Source: an uncultured Rickettsiales bacterium (GTDB lineage Bacteria > Pseudomonadota > Alphaproteobacteria > UBA8366). Taken from it: 35,476 nucleotides of DNA. The notes beneath the pieces are model-generated. The model saw only the letters and a list, made by a program, of their open reading frames with translations. It was not told the origin of the DNA and ran no database searches. How positions within the stretch are numbered: the stretch's first letter is position 1; each line of letters starts with the position of its first letter. Location of the stretch: assembly GCA_913046825.1 (NCBI GenBank), contig CAJWTF010000021.1, forward strand, positions 1 through 35,476. Direction: 5' to 3'. Positions 6,508 through 15,717 of the stretch are shown here, in pieces. A program made the position numbers and the translations under genes.

Positions 6508-6917
6508 ACGGAATATCCTATGCATGCTTTTTGGATAGACACTCGCCACTGCCCGGATTTTTGGATGTGGCTTGCGATTTTTGAAAAGCCCTTCCCTGGT
6601 TTACGCCCAGTAGGCCACATTGGATTGCATAAATCCCGCATCGAGCCGACCCGCCGAAACGCCCTCTACATTCTCCACTGATCCGAAAGAGGTTAAAGCC
6701 GACGCCGTCAAACTGGGAACACCGCACGGGATTTTTCCTCGCACCGCCTCTCTCCAGGCGGTGCGGGGATAATGTGAGCAACTATTCGTCCGATCGGATA
6801 AATAATAGGTCCCGCCGATATGGCCGGTGCCTATCTTAAGTTGCTTTGCGCTTGAGCGGATGCCGCCAACGCGAACACCACTAAAAACGCTGGAATGCCG
6901 AGCGATCGACCGATCAT
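6508..6917 (-). pseudogene. TAXI-family TRAP transporter solute receptor, decayed
   Basis: TAXI receptors are periplasmic binding proteins of TRAP transporters, usually above 300 residues. Here an ATG at 6917, with AGGGA just upstream, opens a signal peptide (LVVFALAASAQA), and the frame then breaks near 6841. The next piece reads LKIGTGHIGGTYY. A 4-nt duplication (TTAT, near 6798-6804) shifts the frame to YPIGRIVAHIIPAPPGERRC. Another shift near 6735 gives IPCGVPSLTASALTSFGSVENVEGV and RLDAGFMQSNVAYWA, then TAA at 6603-6601 and FKNRKPHPKIRAVASVYP. At least three frameshifts and one stop are present, and the second half of the gene is missing. The flanks 6430-6507 and 6918-7124 hold nothing else recognisable. 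Confidence 0.8.
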
Positions 6918-7124
6918 ATTCCCTGCCTGTGCAGGTTTCCGTTTCTGGGTAGTATGTTATTCGCAGAGATGCTCAACGGATCTGAACCATTTTCGCGCGC
7001 GCCTCTCTGCTAAGTTGGGACACAAGCAAACACTCGTGATGCACCATCTAAAAGTGTTTGGGCAGCAGCCTATATGGAAACTCCTTAACGAGACAATCGC
7101 TAGACTGGAAACGAAGACTGACGT

Positions 7125-9023
7125 TTACTTTCCGGCGTAACCGACGCCCTTCAATGCCGTCTCGATCTCGTCCAATATGGTTGGATCGTCGATCGTCGCC
7201 GGCATTCGGTATTCCTCGCTATCGGCGATCTTTTGCATGGTTCCACGCAGAATTTTGCCGGAACGGGTCTTTGGTAATCTGCCAACAACGGTAGCGGTCT
7301 TGAAGGCGGCGACGGGTCCGATGCGTTGGCGCACCAATTTCACTACTTCGCCGACAATCTCATCATACTCCCGGTCCACTCCGGCGGAGAGAACGATGAA
7401 GCCAAGCGGTACTTGCCCCTTGAGCTGATCTGCCACGCCGATGACCGCACATTCAGCGACATCCGGATGGTCGGCCAAAATTTCCTCCATGGCACCAGTA
7501 GAGAGTCGGTGTCCGGCGACATTGATGATGTCGTCGGTGCGGGCCATCACGAAGATATAGCCGTCCTCGTCGATATAACCGGCATCCCCGCTCTGATAGT
7601 AGCCCGGAAACTCCTCCATATATGCTTCCTTGTACCGCTCCGGCGCGTTCCAGAGGGTGGGGAAGCAGGACGGCGGCATCGGTAGCTTGATGCAGATCGC
7701 CCCCAATTCGCCGCGCGGTACTTCTTCGCCTGATTCCGGATCAAGTGTCCGCACGTCATAGCCTGGCACCGCACGCGTCGGCGAGCCCGGCTTGACCGGT
7801 AATTGTTCAATCCCCATGCAATTAGACCCGATAGGCCAACCCGTTTCTGTCTGCCACCAGTGATCGATGACGGGGACTTTCAGTTTGTCTTCCGCCCAAT
7901 GCAGCGTGTCCGGGTCCGTGCGTTCGCCCGCCAGGAACAAGGTGTGGAGCTTTGACATATCGTATTGACCGAGCAACTTCGCCTTCGGATCCTCTTTCTT
8001 GATCGCACGAAAGGCGGTCGGTGCGGTGAACAATACCGAGACACCATGCTCCGCGATCACCCGCCAAAACTGTCCTGCGTCGGGTGTGCCCACGGGTTTA
8101 CCCTCGAACAGCACCGTCGTGTTGCCGTTCAGCAGTGGCGCATAGACGATGTAAGAGTGGCCGACCACCCAACCAACATCCGACGCCGCCCAATACACAT
8201 CACCGGGCTCCACATTGTAGATATTCTTCATACTCCATTTAAGCGCCACCATATGGCCGCCATTATCGCGTACTACGCCTTTCGGCTGTCCTGTCGTACC
8301 TGATGTATAGAGAATATAAAGCGGGTCCGTTGCCGCGACGGTGACGCAATCGGCCGGTTCTACCGATGCCATCTCATCCGCCCAATTGAAATCATAGCCA
8401 TCCGCCAGATCGCAGATCTGTTCTTCACGCTGCAAAATCACGCAGGCCGCAACCTTATGGCTCGCTAGTCTTTGCGCTTCGTCCAGCAGCGGCTTGTATG
8501 CAATGACCCGCCCCGGTTCGATCCCACAAGACGAACAAAGAATCACCTTCGGCGCACAATCGTCAATCCGTGTCGCCAACTCGTTGGCAGCGAACCCGCC
8601 GAATACGACCGAATGGATCGCGCCCAAACGCGCGCATGCGAGCATGGAAATCGCGGCTTCCGGTACCATCGGCATATAGATGATGACCCTGTCGCCCTTC
8701 TCGACACCGTGTCTCTTCAAAACGCCAGCGCATTTCGCAACCGCATCGCGCAGTTCTCTATAGGTGTAATTTCGCTTATTACCGGTGATCGGACTGTCGT
8801 AAATCAGCGCCAACTGGTCGGCGCGTCCCTCCTCCACATGCCGGTCGACGGCGTTGAAACAGGTGTTACACTCCGCTCCCACGAACCAGCGATAGAAGGG
8901 CAGATTGCTGGCGTCCAACAATTGATCCCACTTCTTCTCCCAATAAATGGCTTCAGCGGCCTCCGTCCAAAACCCTTCTGGATCCGAAAGCGAGCGGTTG
9001 TAGACTTCATCAAAACGGCCCAT
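7125..9023 (-). CDS. prpE: Propionyl-CoA synthetase
   Basis: A 632-residue AMP-forming acyl-CoA synthetase that activates propionate (or acetate-like acids) to the CoA thioester. The N-terminal cap reads FWTEAAEAIYWEKKWDQLLD, the PrpE form. The adenylate motif YILYTSGTTGQPKGVVRDNGG, WWQTETGWP, YYQSGDAGYIDEDGY and the C-terminal catalytic lysine motif (LPKTRSGKILRG) are all visible. PKGVVRDNGG in particular marks PrpE rather than Acs. The ATG at 9023 has GGGAGGA upstream; an in-frame start at 9056 has none. It is divergent from another acyl-CoA ligase gene at 9203. No methylcitrate-pathway or propionyl-CoA carboxylase gene lies in the window, so the fate of the product is not shown. Confidence 0.95.
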   Translation of the reverse strand: MGRFDEVYNRSLSDPEGFWTEAAEAIYWEKKWDQLLDASNLPFYRWFVGAECNTCFNAVDRHVEEGRADQLALIYDSPITGNKRNYTYRELRDAVAKCAGVLKRHGVEKGDRVIIYMPMVPEAAISMLACARLGAIHSVVFGGFAANELATRIDDCAPKVILCSSCGIEPGRVIAYKPLLDEAQRLASHKVAACVILQREEQICDLADGYDFNWADEMASVEPADCVTVAATDPLYILYTSGTTGQPKGVVRDNGGHMVALKWSMKNIYNVEPGDVYWAASDVGWVVGHSYIVYAPLLNGNTTVLFEGKPVGTPDAGQFWRVIAEHGVSVLFTAPTAFRAIKKEDPKAKLLGQYDMSKLHTLFLAGERTDPDTLHWAEDKLKVPVIDHWWQTETGWPIGSNCMGIEQLPVKPGSPTRAVPGYDVRTLDPESGEEVPRGELGAICIKLPMPPSCFPTLWNAPERYKEAYMEEFPGYYQSGDAGYIDEDGYIFVMARTDDIINVAGHRLSTGAMEEILADHPDVAECAVIGVADQLKGQVPLGFIVLSAGVDREYDEIVGEVVKLVRQRIGPVAAFKTATVVGRLPKTRSGKILRGTMQKIADSEEYRMPATIDDPTILDEIETALKGVGYAGK

Positions 9024-9202
9024 GGCGTCCTCCCTGAATTTCGGCGACGCAGACAATCGTCACATCGGTTCTTATTGTTGAGCCAATTATAGGAGGTCGC
9101 GGGGCCGGAGCAATCACCAAGGTGTCACAGTATTCGACAACGCGGTATTGAGACTTGGGCTACGCTCACCTACAAATTCGCTCGTATATCAGGAGGCGGG
9201 AC

Positions 9203-10825
9203 ATGGCCGACAAGTACGAACAAGATTTGGGTAAGAATGCGGCCAATTACGTGATATTGAGCCCGCTGACCTTCCTGCGCCGTAGCGCCACCGTCTACCC
9301 AAACCACCAAGCCGTGGTACACGGCAATATCAGCCATACCTATAGCGAGGTTTACGACCGCGCCCGAAAGCTCGGCAGTGCATTGGCATCAAAGGGCATC
9401 GGGAAGAACGATACGGTCGCGGTTCTCGCAACCAATGTCCCGGCCATCTACGATGCGCATTTTGGTGTGCCGATGGCGGGCGCGGTCCTCAACACGATCA
9501 ATACCCGCCTCGACGCCGCGACCATCGCTTTCATCCTCGACCACGGGGACTCGAAAGCCGTGATTACCGACACCGAACTTTCACCGGTGATGAAGGAAGC
9601 GCTGACCTTATGTAAGGACAAGCCAATCGTCATCGATGTGGACGATGCCAGCGGGCCCGGTGGCGAACGGCTGGGCATTGCCGAATACGAAGATTTCATC
9701 GCCGGCGGCGACCCGGAATACGACTGGAAACTGCCGGATGACGAATGGGAAGCCATTTCGCTCAATTACACGTCCGGCACGACCGGTAATCCAAAGGGTG
9801 TCGTCTATCATCACCGAGGTGCATATCTACTGGCGCTCGGCAATATTCTCGCCTGGAACATGGGCATGCATCCGAAATATCTGTGGACCCTGCCGATGTT
9901 CCACTGCAACGGCTGGTGCTTTCCGTGGACGCTAGCGGCCCAAGCAGGGACCAGCGTCTGCCTGCGCCAGGTTGAGACCGCCGAAATCTTTCGCGCCATC
10001 GACGAAGAAGGTGTCACCAATTTCTGCGGCGCGCCGGTCGTCCTCAATATGCTGATCAACGCCAAGCCAGAGGAACGCCGTTCCTTGCCACGCGAAGTGC
10101 AGGTAATGACTGCCGCAGCACCGCCGCCGCCCGCCGTGCTCCAGAAAATGGAGGAAGACGGCTTCAAGATCACACATGTCTATGGCCTAACCGAGAGTTA
10201 CGGCCCCGCTGTCATGTGCGCCTGGCACGACGAATGGAACGATCTGCCGGACGAAGCGCGCGCCCAAAAGAAAGCACGCCAAGGGGTCCCCTATCACGTG
10301 CTCGACGATCTGATGATCGCCGACCCTGTCACCATGCAGCCGGTGCCGAAAGACGCCGAGACCATGGGTGAGGTCATGATGCGCGGCAATATCGTCATGA
10401 AGGGATACTTAAAAAATGCTCCGGCTTCGACGGAAGCCTTCGCCTACGGCTGGTTCCATACCGGTGACCTCGGTGTTTGGCATCCCGACGGCTATATTTC
10501 GCTGAAGGATCGCTCGAAGGACATTATCATTTCCGGCGGCGAGAATATCTCAACTATTGAGCTCGAGGAGACACTCTACAAACACCCGGCCATCCTGGAA
10601 GCCGCTGTTGTCGGCAAGCCGGATGACCATTGGGGTGAAACACCATGCGCCTTCGTCGTCTTAAAGGATGGCGCGGAAGCAACGGAGGACGGAATAATCG
10701 CCTTCTGCCGCGACAACATGGCCCGCTTCAAGGTACCGAAGAACGTTATTTTTGGAGAATTACCAAAGACATCGACTGGAAAAGTGCAAAAATTCGTGCT
10801 GCGGGATAAGGCGAAAGAACATTAA
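9203..10825 (+). CDS. AMP-forming acyl-CoA ligase, medium-chain/DmdB-like
   Basis: A 540-residue acyl-CoA synthetase. Motifs in order are LNYTSGTTGNPKGVVYHHRG (adenylate-binding), LPMFHCNGWCFPW, THVYGLTESYGP, YGWFHTGDLG, KDIIISGGENIS and the catalytic lysine in PKTSTGKVQKF. The HCNGWCFPW motif and overall form are those of medium-chain and DmdB-like ligases; DmdB activates methylmercaptopropionate in DMSP breakdown. No dmdA or dmdD is present, so the substrate stays open. AGGAGG sits 6 nt before the ATG at 9203, which sets the start. A dehydrogenase pair on the same strand begins 147 nt later and may act on the same acyl-CoA; nothing notable was seen in that gap. Confidence 0.92.
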   Translation: MADKYEQDLGKNAANYVILSPLTFLRRSATVYPNHQAVVHGNISHTYSEVYDRARKLGSALASKGIGKNDTVAVLATNVPAIYDAHFGVPMAGAVLNTINTRLDAATIAFILDHGDSKAVITDTELSPVMKEALTLCKDKPIVIDVDDASGPGGERLGIAEYEDFIAGGDPEYDWKLPDDEWEAISLNYTSGTTGNPKGVVYHHRGAYLLALGNILAWNMGMHPKYLWTLPMFHCNGWCFPWTLAAQAGTSVCLRQVETAEIFRAIDEEGVTNFCGAPVVLNMLINAKPEERRSLPREVQVMTAAAPPPPAVLQKMEEDGFKITHVYGLTESYGPAVMCAWHDEWNDLPDEARAQKKARQGVPYHVLDDLMIADPVTMQPVPKDAETMGEVMMRGNIVMKGYLKNAPASTEAFAYGWFHTGDLGVWHPDGYISLKDRSKDIIISGGENISTIELEETLYKHPAILEAAVVGKPDDHWGETPCAFVVLKDGAEATEDGIIAFCRDNMARFKVPKNVIFGELPKTSTGKVQKFVLRDKAKEH

Positions 10826-10972
10826 CATTATTCGCGTCGAAGATCAGTTAGCTTCAGATGTAAGACTTCAAATGCTATTCTTTATGTGTCACGGGGCCGT
10901 CGGTCTGCCTTGGCGTATTCAGGCTTCAGAGATAAAATTAAAAGCTACATCAAGAAGTAAGGCCGCCACATC

Positions 10973-12082
10973 ATGAACTTTGATTTCTCGGAAGAGCAAA
11001 ATCTATTGCGCGAACAAGCGCGGCGGTTCTTATCTGAAAACGCCGAAGGTAAGGCGAGAAGCATCCTTGAAGGCGACGACCCGTTCGACCGTGACTTGTG
11101 GCGTGGCATGGCGGAACTTGGTTGGATTGGAACGGTCATCCCAGAACAATACGGCGGTATCGGCCTCACCCACGAAGATTTATGCGTGTTGGCGGAAGAA
11201 ATTGGCCGCAATCTGGCCCCAACGCCGTTTTCATCATCCGTATATCTCGCAACGGAAGCACTCCTAATGGCGGGTTCGGAGGAACAAAAAACCTATTTCT
11301 TCCCACGGATCGCTTCAGGCGATGTCATCGGTTGTTTCGCTGTCACGGAAGGTATCAAAAAATCTAGTCCCGAGAGCATCGAAACCGTCTTCGCGGACGG
11401 CAAGCTGACCGGTGGAAAACATCCAGTCGCGGATGGTGACGTGGCCGATTTCGCCATCGTGCTCGCGCGCACTCCGGAAGGTGAGCCGGTGTTGACGATT
11501 GCCCTATTGGATGACGTCACATGCGAGCCCATGGACACGGTGGATCCCAGCCGCTCGCATGGCAAATTGCTGTTTAACAGCACACCGGCCGGCATCCTCG
11601 GGAATATCGGTGACGGTTGGGTGCTGGCTGAGCGTTTGCTCGACCGGGCGGCCGTGCTTCTTGCATTCGAGCAAGTCGGCGGCGCTCAACGATGTCTTGA
11701 GATGGCGGTGGATTACGCCAAAAACCGCTTCGCCTTTGGTCGGCCCATCGGCTCATTCCAAGCGATCAAACACAAGCTAGCCGATGTGTTTATCGCCACA
11801 GAATTAGCCCGCAGTCACGCCTATTACGGCGCCTGGGCGCTCTCCACGGATGCACCGGACCTGCCGGTAGCGGCAGCGGCGGCACGTGTTGCGGCAAGCC
11901 GGGCATTCTATCTGGCGTCCTCGGAAAACATCCAGACCCACGGCGGCATGGGTTTCACATGGGAGCTCGACTGCCACCTTTATTACCGCCGCGCCAAACT
12001 GCTTAATCTGGCGCTCGGCGGGGAACGGCGCTGGAAACACAAATTGGTCTCAAGGCTCGAGACCCGCAATGTCGCAGCCTAA
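10973..12082 (+). CDS. Acyl-CoA dehydrogenase, small subunit type of a paired enzyme
   Basis: A 369-residue flavin acyl-CoA dehydrogenase that inserts an alpha-beta double bond. The N-terminal helix (MNFDFSEEQNLLREQARRFL), the PEQYGGIGL turn and the C-terminal helices with ENIQTHGGMGFTWE and LYYRRAKLL are present. The middle domain is weakly conserved, with CFAVTEG in place of the usual flavin-contacting A(L/M)TEPxAGSD. A second, fuller dehydrogenase gene follows after 25 nt. Adjacent unlike pairs of this sort form heteromers in steroid and branched-acyl breakdown, where each partner supplies part of the active site. I infer the same here. The substrate is unknown. Confidence 0.9.
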   Translation: MNFDFSEEQNLLREQARRFLSENAEGKARSILEGDDPFDRDLWRGMAELGWIGTVIPEQYGGIGLTHEDLCVLAEEIGRNLAPTPFSSSVYLATEALLMAGSEEQKTYFFPRIASGDVIGCFAVTEGIKKSSPESIETVFADGKLTGGKHPVADGDVADFAIVLARTPEGEPVLTIALLDDVTCEPMDTVDPSRSHGKLLFNSTPAGILGNIGDGWVLAERLLDRAAVLLAFEQVGGAQRCLEMAVDYAKNRFAFGRPIGSFQAIKHKLADVFIATELARSHAYYGAWALSTDAPDLPVAAAAARVAASRAFYLASSENIQTHGGMGFTWELDCHLYYRRAKLLNLALGGERRWKHKLVSRLETRNVAA

Positions 12083-12107
12083 CCGGACGGTCTGAGGAGA
12101 AACGATT

Positions 12108-13340
12108 ATGGATTTCGACGACACGAATGAAGAAGCCGCGTTCCGGGCCGAAGTAAAAGCGTTTCTGTCCACCAACGCGGAACTTAAGAAACCCGGCGAA
12201 AGCTTCAAAGTCCCCTATGGCGGAGATGGCTTGGTCGAGGTCGCGAAGGAATGGCAGGCCAAGAAAGCTGCCGCCGGTTTTGCCGGTATTACGACACCGG
12301 ACGCGTATGGCGGACGTGGCGGCACGGCAATGCAGCGGGTCATTTACGATCAAGAGGAGGCCAATTACCTGACGCCTAGAGGTGTCTATGAAATTGGTCT
12401 CGGCATGTGCATTCCAACTATGTTGGCGTACGCAACCGAAGAGCAAAAACAACGGTATGCCCCGCCGGCCCTTCGCGGGGAGGAAATCTGGTGTCAATTA
12501 TTCTCGGAGCCGCAGGCGGGTTCAGACCTCGCCAATTTACGTCTCAAGTCGGAGCGCGACGGAGACGATTGGATCCTAAATGGCCAAAAAATTTGGACGT
12601 CCGGTGCACATTTCTGCGATTATGGCGTCATTGTGACCCGAAGCGATCCGAGTCAAGCCAAGCATAAGGGCCTCACATACTTCTTCATCGACATGAAATC
12701 GCCGGGCATCGAGTGTCGGCGAATTGACCAGATTTCCGGCATATCAAACTTTAACGAGGTCTTTTTCACCGACGTCCTTGTGCCGGATAGCCAGCGCTTA
12801 GGCGAAGTAGGTGACGGTTGGCGTGTATCTTTGACCACGTTGATGAACGAACGTCTTGCCATCGGTGAGCGACCGGCACCGGGCTTCGAAGAAGCGCTTG
12901 AGTTGGCAAAAGAGATCGAACTGGAAGATGGACCTGCCATCGAAGACGGCGGCGTCCGCGACAAACTCGCCGACTGGTACGTCAACGGACGCGGCGTCAC
13001 GCTAACCCGCTTCCGCAGTTTAACCGCGCTCTCGCGTGGTCAAGACCCGGGCCCCGAAAACTCCATCGGGAAAGCGTTAACGGGAAAAATGCGCCAGGAC
13101 ATTGCAACTTTCGGCATGGACTTGATGGACGCTGCCGGAATGGTCTCCGGCCCTGACTACGCTCCAATGCGGGGCATGTTCCAAGACGCAATGCTGGACG
13201 CTCCAAGCGGGCGCATCGCGGGCGGGACGGATGAAATTCTGCGCAACATTATTGCCGAGCGAGTTCTGGGACTGCCGCAAGACATCCGGGTCGATAAGGG
13301 CCTTCCATATAGCGAGCTGGCGAAAAAGGAACGAGGATAG
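12108..13340 (+). CDS. Acyl-CoA dehydrogenase, large subunit type of a paired enzyme
   Basis: A 410-residue acyl-CoA dehydrogenase. It has the full flavin and substrate motif CQLFSEPQAGSDLANL, followed by WILNGQKIWTSGAH, the F-N-E-V-F-F-T-D-V strand, and the C-terminal IAGGTDEILRNIIAERVLGLP. Gly occupies the place where medium-chain dehydrogenases carry the catalytic Glu (Y-E-G-T), so the base must come from another position or subunit, as in other FadE enzymes of this branch. GAGGAG precedes the ATG by about 9 nt, and the gene is 25 nt after its partner, so the two are an operon. It converges on the CoA-transferase gene with an 7-nt gap and no visible terminator. Confidence 0.92.
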   Translation: MDFDDTNEEAAFRAEVKAFLSTNAELKKPGESFKVPYGGDGLVEVAKEWQAKKAAAGFAGITTPDAYGGRGGTAMQRVIYDQEEANYLTPRGVYEIGLGMCIPTMLAYATEEQKQRYAPPALRGEEIWCQLFSEPQAGSDLANLRLKSERDGDDWILNGQKIWTSGAHFCDYGVIVTRSDPSQAKHKGLTYFFIDMKSPGIECRRIDQISGISNFNEVFFTDVLVPDSQRLGEVGDGWRVSLTTLMNERLAIGERPAPGFEEALELAKEIELEDGPAIEDGGVRDKLADWYVNGRGVTLTRFRSLTALSRGQDPGPENSIGKALTGKMRQDIATFGMDLMDAAGMVSGPDYAPMRGMFQDAMLDAPSGRIAGGTDEILRNIIAERVLGLPQDIRVDKGLPYSELAKKERG

Positions 13341-13347
13341 AGCCCGG

Positions 13348-14571
13348 CTATTCCGCCGCCGACTTCACCACTGCCGGACTACCGTCGAGGGTGACACCCG
13401 CATCAAGCATCGCCTCGATCTCCGCGTCGCCATAGCCTGCTTCACGCAAGACTTCAACGCTATGCGCACCTTGCGCTGCAGGAAGCGTACGAATTTCTGG
13501 CTGCGTTTTGGAAAATGTGGCCGCCGGCCCGACCAATCGAATGCGCCCCTCGGTCGGATGGTCGAAAGTTTGAAACAGACCGACCGCCTGCAAATGCGGA
13601 TCGTCCGCCAACTCGCCAAGAGGCGTCGTGGAACCGTTCGGGATATCAGCCTGATCGAGCGCCTGCAACAGGTTCTCAGTCGACCATTCTGCCACACATT
13701 CAGCTACGATCACATAGAGATCGCCAATACTCTCGCTCCGCGCCTTGGCGTCATTCACCCTGGGGTCCTCGACCAATTCGGGCCGTTGCATAAGCTCGAA
13801 AAACGCCCGCCACTGCTTCGTGTTATAGGGCAGTACGCAAACATGACCATCCGCCGTCGCATAAGGACGGCGGTACTCGACCATCGACCGCTCGTAGCCG
13901 GCCTCTCCCAGCGCAGGGTCCCAGCATTGCCCGGATTGATGCTCGACCATGTTAAAGCCCACCATCGATTCAAGCATCGGCACCTCGACCAATTGTCCCT
14001 CGCCGGTGCGTTCCTTATGGAACAGCGCCGCCATCGTCGCATGAACGATGAATTGCGAGCCGATCTTGTCGCAAACCGACGATTTGACGAAACTCGGCGG
14101 TCCTTCGCGGCCGCCCTGCATCGCCGCCATGCCGGACATCCCTTGAATAATATCGTCATAGGCAGGGCGCTTCGCATAGGGTCCCGCTTGGCCGAAGCCG
14201 ACCAGTTCCATGTAAACGACATTTGGATTGGCAACCTTGCAGTCTTCATAACCCAGACCGAGGCGCGCCATCGCGGCCGGGCGGACCGAGCACACAATAG
14301 CGTCGACGCTTTCCGCCAATTTCAGATATGCCTTTCGGCCCGCTTCACTTTTTAAATCGAGGGTGATACAGCGTTTGTTTCGGTTCGACATTAAAAAGAA
14401 ATGGCCCATCCCTGTGCTCTTCATCGGCGCGATGGCACGGGTGATGTCGCCCTCGGGTGATTCGACCTTGATCACCTCCGCGCCGTAATCGGCTAATATT
14501 TGCGTCGCATACGGCCCGAACGCGACCGTTGTCAGGTCCAGAATCTTTATGCCAGAAAGCGGTCCCGCCAT
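13348..14571 (-). CDS. Class III CoA-transferase (CaiB/BaiF family)
   Basis: A 407-residue family III CoA-transferase, which moves CoA between carboxylic acids or, in relatives, racemises 2-methylacyl-CoA. The N-terminus GPLSGIKILDLTTVAFGPYATQILADYGAEVIKVE is typical. The expected catalytic aspartate is Asp139 in RPAYDDIIQGMSG. VPMLESMVGFN and ATADGHVCVLPYN follow. It starts 4 nt after the nitroreductase stop on the same strand, so the two are cotranscribed. Together with the opposed acyl-CoA ligase and dehydrogenase genes it forms a plausible acyl-CoA catabolic block. The substrate pair cannot be stated. Confidence 0.93.
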   Translation of the reverse strand: MAGPLSGIKILDLTTVAFGPYATQILADYGAEVIKVESPEGDITRAIAPMKSTGMGHFFLMSNRNKRCITLDLKSEAGRKAYLKLAESVDAIVCSVRPAAMARLGLGYEDCKVANPNVVYMELVGFGQAGPYAKRPAYDDIIQGMSGMAAMQGGREGPPSFVKSSVCDKIGSQFIVHATMAALFHKERTGEGQLVEVPMLESMVGFNMVEHQSGQCWDPALGEAGYERSMVEYRRPYATADGHVCVLPYNTKQWRAFFELMQRPELVEDPRVNDAKARSESIGDLYVIVAECVAEWSTENLLQALDQADIPNGSTTPLGELADDPHLQAVGLFQTFDHPTEGRIRLVGPAATFSKTQPEIRTLPAAQGAHSVEVLREAGYGDAEIEAMLDAGVTLDGSPAVVKSAAE

Positions 14572-14575
14572 GGCC

Positions 14576-15250
14576 TTATCCTCCGTGGAACGTCACGAAC
14601 TCTTCAAGCGGCTCGCGCACTGTCTCCAGTTTATTCACTTCGGCTGTCGCATCCTCATAGCCGAGGCTCAAGCCGCAATGCACCAGTTGCACATCCGGTA
14701 AACCAAGATGCTTTTCAATCAAAGTATGATAACTGGCCCATGCTGCCTGCGGACAGGTATCCAATCCCTGCCCTCGCGCGGCCACGCAGATGTTCTGAAT
14801 AAACATTCCGTAATCCAACCAGCTCATCCATCCCATATCACGATCGATGGTAAAGATCATGCCGACCGGTGCGTTGAAGAACTTGAAATTCCGCGCGTGA
14901 AACTCGCGGGTTTTTTCGTGCTCGCCCTTGCCGATGCCGAGCAGACCATACATATCCCAGCCGACCTTGCGGCGCCGTGCCAGATAGGGATCGCGGTTCT
15001 TTTCGAGATAATGGAGCCGACTGGCCTCGTGTTTCTCGGGCTCGTTCCAGAACGCGTCGAGTACTGCATCGCTCAGAGACGTCAAGGCATCATCCGTCAA
15101 AACGTGAACGTGCCAAGGCTGCATATTGGTGCCGCTCGGCGCGCGCGCAGCGACTTCGAGGATATGAGCCACCGTATCGTGCGGCACTGGGTCGGATTTA
15201 AACGCTCGCACCGACCGGCGCGACGTAATGGCTTCATCGACGCTCAGCAT
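14576..15250 (-). CDS. Nitroreductase-family flavoprotein
   Basis: A 224-residue FMN protein of the nitroreductase family. Marks are the N-terminal helix and FMN-contacting SRRSVRAF, the loop ARAPSGTNMQPWHVHV, and the C-terminal LDYGMFIQNICVAARGQGLDTCPQ and LGLPDVQLVHCGLSLGY. Such enzymes reduce nitro groups, quinones or enoyl-like substrates with NAD(P)H; the true substrate is usually unknown. The ATG at 15250 is chosen over an upstream in-frame start at 15331 because TTGGAG lies before it and the family begins here. It is first in an operon with the CoA-transferase. The 134 nt upstream hold a GC-rich hairpin (15308-15327) without a U tract. Confidence 0.9.
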   Translation of the reverse strand: MLSVDEAITSRRSVRAFKSDPVPHDTVAHILEVAARAPSGTNMQPWHVHVLTDDALTSLSDAVLDAFWNEPEKHEASRLHYLEKNRDPYLARRRKVGWDMYGLLGIGKGEHEKTREFHARNFKFFNAPVGMIFTIDRDMGWMSWLDYGMFIQNICVAARGQGLDTCPQAAWASYHTLIEKHLGLPDVQLVHCGLSLGYEDATAEVNKLETVREPLEEFVTFHGG

Positions 15251-15384
15251 GCGCCACTCCAATCTTACTTTGTTCAAACAGGGAAAGTTCGGGTTGAGCT
15301 CTCTCTCCGCCGCGCGCGAACGCGGCGTCATACCTGCAAATAGTTCGTCCGCCGAGCTTTGACAGCCCGGTCAGGAGGTCGTGA

Positions 15385-15552
15385 CTAGTGCGGCAAAAGC
15401 TTGACGATCTCGTCCTTAATCGCGAGCTTCTGTCGTTTCAGATCCGCAATCACCCCGGTATCCGGCATCGGGCGGCTTTCTTGATTTCCAAGTTCCGTCT
15501 CCAGTTTCGCATGCTTTTGTTTCAGGGCTTGGACATGGTCTGTCACTGACAT
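15385..15552 (-). CDS. YdcH/DUF465 family small protein
   Basis: A 55-residue coiled-coil protein of the YdcH (DUF465) family, function unknown. The helix begins VTDHVQALKQKHAKLETEL, followed by the family turn RPMPDTGVIADLKRQKLAIKDEI. AGGGAG lies 7 nt before the ATG at 15552, which supports translation. It is the shorter of two DUF465 genes in this region; the other is at 17362. Pairs of these genes near purE are common in alphaproteobacteria. The 165 nt between this gene and the TIGR02444 gene hold a 6-bp A/T-looped hairpin (15644-15665) and nothing else recognised. Confidence 0.85.
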   Translation of the reverse strand: MSVTDHVQALKQKHAKLETELGNQESRPMPDTGVIADLKRQKLAIKDEIVKLLPH

Positions 15553-15717
15553 ATTCGGACTCCCTAATGGTCATGGCGCCGTTGACCTCCGGAAGACTCA
15601 GCGATCGTTTGCTTGTCGCATTTTCGACGTCCGGCGATCCGCAGCGCTAGATTAAATTTTAGCGCGATCCGGTGTCCGTGTCACCCAATCGTCGGAAAAG
15701 AATATCACCAATTTGTC

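Noticed and set aside
6741..6764. Strong 9-bp hairpin between trcR and prpE, first thought to be a terminator or small RNA
   Set aside because: It has no U tract on either strand, and its bases are explained as codons of the TAXI receptor relic (PAPPGERRC).
6895..7140. Open frame of 81 codons on the plus strand between trcR and prpE
   Set aside because: No family resemblance, no ribosome-binding site, and it lies over the start and upstream region of the TAXI relic.
8472..9092. 206-codon open frame on the plus strand opposite prpE
   Set aside because: Antisense shadow of prpE; low-complexity Arg- and His-rich translation without a recognisable domain.
13231..14355. 374-codon open frame on the plus strand opposite the CoA-transferase gene
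   Set aside because: It is an antisense shadow: the minus strand encodes an unmistakable class III CoA-transferase with all its motifs.
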